Of a stretch of DNA of 64,000 bases, positions 62,544 through 64,000 are shown in pieces (the first letter of the stretch is position 1; each line of letters starts with the position of its first letter). The notes beneath the pieces are model-generated. The model was not told the origin of the DNA. It saw only the letters and a program-made list of their open reading frames with translations, and ran no database searches. Source of the stretch: Halonotius sp046719765. Its GTDB lineage: Archaea > Halobacteriota > Halobacteria > Halobacteriales > Haloferacaceae. The stretch lies in NCBI RefSeq assembly GCF_046719765.1, contig NZ_JABEBY010000006.1:109119-173118 (forward strand), given 5' to 3'. The position numbers and the translations under genes are program-made.

Positions 62544-62564
62544 TCCGGCGTCGCCGGATTTTTT
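62544..62564 (+). terminator. TCCGGCG hairpin with T6
   Basis: TCCGGCG-T-CGCCGGA (62544-62558) is a perfect 7-bp inverted repeat directly followed by TTTTTT (62559-62564). The same AT-rich tail lies 22-30 bases before the next ATG (62588), so it may double as that gene's TATA element. Confidence 0.6.
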
Positions 62565-62587
62565 ATCATCGCCACGCGAGCGGGCGT

Positions 62588-63625
62588 ATGTCAGCCGACG
62601 CCGACACGCCGAGCGACCGACTGGTCGACCGCGTCGCAGGGAGCCGGCTGAAACAGTGGTTGTTGCTTGCAGCCGACCGCTGGCTTGTCACGGGGCTGTT
62701 GCTTGGCATCATCTTCTGTGTGCTCGTCGGTGTTGGGTCGCTCACGCCTGGCGGTGCGGCTGCGGTTCGATCGGGCGATCCGGTCGAAACGCTGTTTCAG
62801 GGACTGTTGACGGCGACGATCACGGGCGTCACGCTCGTGCTCACGCTGAATCAACTGGTGTTGTCCCAAGAGCTCGGTGCTGCCGGCGACCAGCGCGACC
62901 GGATGGCTGGCGCGATGGCGTTCCGCGAGGACGTTGCCTCGGAGATCGGCACAGCGGTCAGCCCTGCCCGCCCCGCGCAGTTCCTCCGCGCGCTTGTCGA
63001 TGTGGCCGGCAAACGGGCTGCTGCCCTCCGAGACGCCGTTCCGGAAACCGCCGACCCGGAGCTCCGGGCGGAGATCACTGACCTCACGGACAGTCTCACC
63101 GACAACGCCGACCGGGTGTCGGCCGGTCTCGACGGCGCGCAGTTTGGTAGCTTTGGTGTGGTGTCTGCGGCACTCAATTTTAATTACTCGTGGAAGATCT
63201 TCGCTGCTCGCCGGATCAACGAGCGGTACGATGACAGCCTGAGCCCCGACGCCAGCGACGCCCTTGACGAACTGATTGGGGTGCTGAAACTCTTTGGGCC
63301 GGCGCGGGAACACTTCAAGACGCTGTACTTCCAGTGGGAGCTGATCAACCTCTCACAACAGATCCTCGTGGTCTCCGTGCCCGCACTGCTCGTTTCGGCG
63401 GTGATGATCGCCTTTTTCGATGCCGCCGACTACGGTGGCGCGGTTGTTGGGGTCGATACGGTTGTCCTCGCCGTGGCGGCTGCGACGACGCTCGCTTTGT
63501 TGCCATTCCTGCTGTTGATCGCCTACGTGATGCGGATCGCAACCGTGACGAAACACACGCTGTCGATCGGCCCCTTCATCCTCCGAGAAACTGACGGCGT
63601 GAGCGAGGTCGAATGGGATCAGTGA
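62588..63625 (+). CDS. Uncharacterised membrane protein
   Basis: A 345-aa protein with two N-terminal TM helices (about 35-55 and 75-95), a long cytoplasmic or extracellular helical region (about 100-240), and two C-terminal TM helices (about 258-280 and 290-318). It contains VLTLNQLVLSQELGAAGDQR and FNYSWKIFAARRI, which look conserved. No family could be named. It is the last full gene on the plus strand. Confidence 0.7.
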   Translation: MSADADTPSDRLVDRVAGSRLKQWLLLAADRWLVTGLLLGIIFCVLVGVGSLTPGGAAAVRSGDPVETLFQGLLTATITGVTLVLTLNQLVLSQELGAAGDQRDRMAGAMAFREDVASEIGTAVSPARPAQFLRALVDVAGKRAAALRDAVPETADPELRAEITDLTDSLTDNADRVSAGLDGAQFGSFGVVSAALNFNYSWKIFAARRINERYDDSLSPDASDALDELIGVLKLFGPAREHFKTLYFQWELINLSQQILVVSVPALLVSAVMIAFFDAADYGGAVVGVDTVVLAVAAATTLALLPFLLLIAYVMRIATVTKHTLSIGPFILRETDGVSEVEWDQ

Positions 63626-63694
63626 GAACGGGCAATTCGATCGCCACTACCACCCCTGGCGCGGTGAGGCATCCACCGCCGCTGCCGCTGACGG

Positions 63695-63811
63695 CTACGG
63701 CGATACCGGCTCCTCACAGACCGGGCATTCGGGCTCTGTGTCGGTGGTGTCGAGATCCGATACGGTACCTGTCCAGCCGCAGATGGGACACTGAACGGGT
63801 GACTCGGTCAC
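63695..63811 (-). CDS. 38-aa zinc-finger micro-protein
   Basis: Read from the minus strand: GTG at 63811, 38 codons, TAG. The product contains QCPICGWTGTV and ECPVCEEPVSP, two CPxC knuckles 17 residues apart, a minimal zinc ribbon. Convergent with the membrane protein gene. Function unknown. Confidence 0.72.
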   Translation of the reverse strand: MTESPVQCPICGWTGTVSDLDTTDTEPECPVCEEPVSP

Positions 63812-63970
63812 GGACGCGATATTAGCTGGTACGGGGAAAAGCGTGGTGTCGCTGACGGGTCAGAGAGACGGACAGGCAATCAGGTGAATCGACCCACCAA
63901 CCAACCGACTTCCTGGCGGACTGATAGTGTTTAATCAAGATATTTACCGATAGACGTAGTAGATTTGGTA

Positions 63971-64000
63971 ATGGGTCGGCTTGAAGAGGTTGCGCTTGAG
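63971..64000 (+). CDS. Start of a truncated ORF (3' partial)
   Basis: ATG at 63971 opens a frame MGRLEEVALE that runs to the window edge. An AT-rich TTTAATCAAGATATTTA element (63931-63947) lies 24-40 bases upstream as promoter. The first residues resemble a haloarchaeal IS630-type transposase start as I remember it; this cannot be settled from ten codons. Confidence 0.45.
   Translation, partial: MGRLEEVALE

Overview
This window is a gene-dense chromosomal stretch from a haloarchaeon (class Halobacteria). The evidence is the GC-rich DNA, strongly acidic proteins throughout, the bacterioruberin carotenoid genes, the split archaeal RNA polymerase genes (rpoB''/rpoB' and rpoA'/rpoA''), archaeal EF-2, EF-1A and ribosomal proteins L10e, S12, S7 and S10, twin-arginine signal sequences, and many short CPxCG zinc-finger proteins. 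A genus cannot be fixed from sequence alone; a relative of Halorubrum or Halohasta is a guess.

Layout. 1-5.9 kb: a 5'-truncated bacterio-opsin-activator-type regulator with a LOV photosensor domain, a membrane chemotaxis transducer and CheD. 6-12.3 kb: a mostly minus-strand block with a Sua5-type tRNA-modification enzyme, a universal stress protein, phytoene synthase, a zinc micro-protein, and the operon crtD-lyeJ-cruF for C50 carotenoid synthesis. 12.3-15.5 kb: a magnesium transporter split over two genes, an Lrp regulator and two membrane proteins. 15.5-20 kb: haem genes hemE, hemH and hemG with a zinc ribbon and an SRPBCC protein. 20-23 kb: nucS, rpl10e, an ATP-grasp ligase and hsp20. 23-26.8 kb: gap, pgk, a phosphoesterase and radB. 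26.8-31 kb: a CBS-HPF fusion and the TrkH/TrkA potassium system. 31-33 kb: an SRPBCC protein, a toxin-antitoxin-like pair and a small acidic protein. 33-36 kb: a zinc/manganese ABC transporter. 36.7-39.8 kb: ADP-forming acetyl-CoA synthetase and a BioD/DRTGG protein.

40-63 kb is the transcription-translation core: rpoH-rpoB''-rpoB'-rpoA'-rpoA''-nusA, then rps12-rps7, fusA, and tuf-rps10. It has three features of note. rpoA'' carries a full-size intein with a LAGLIDADG endonuclease. A 3.6-kb accessory block sits between rps7 and fusA; it holds an exported protein with an internal duplication, a zinc-metallopeptidase-like protein, a cluster of four perfect hairpins, and a three-gene mini-operon whose last two genes are tandem paralogues. 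A second accessory block between fusA and tuf holds an ACT protein with homoserine dehydrogenase and a surface protein paired with a membrane-anchored winged-helix protein.

The best candidates for something undescribed are: three independent triplicated 22-24 bp tandem repeats placed exactly at gene 3' ends; the hairpin cluster with its mini-operon of small acidic proteins; the 14-bp inverted repeat just upstream of the rps12 promoter; and the LOV-containing Bat-type regulator.
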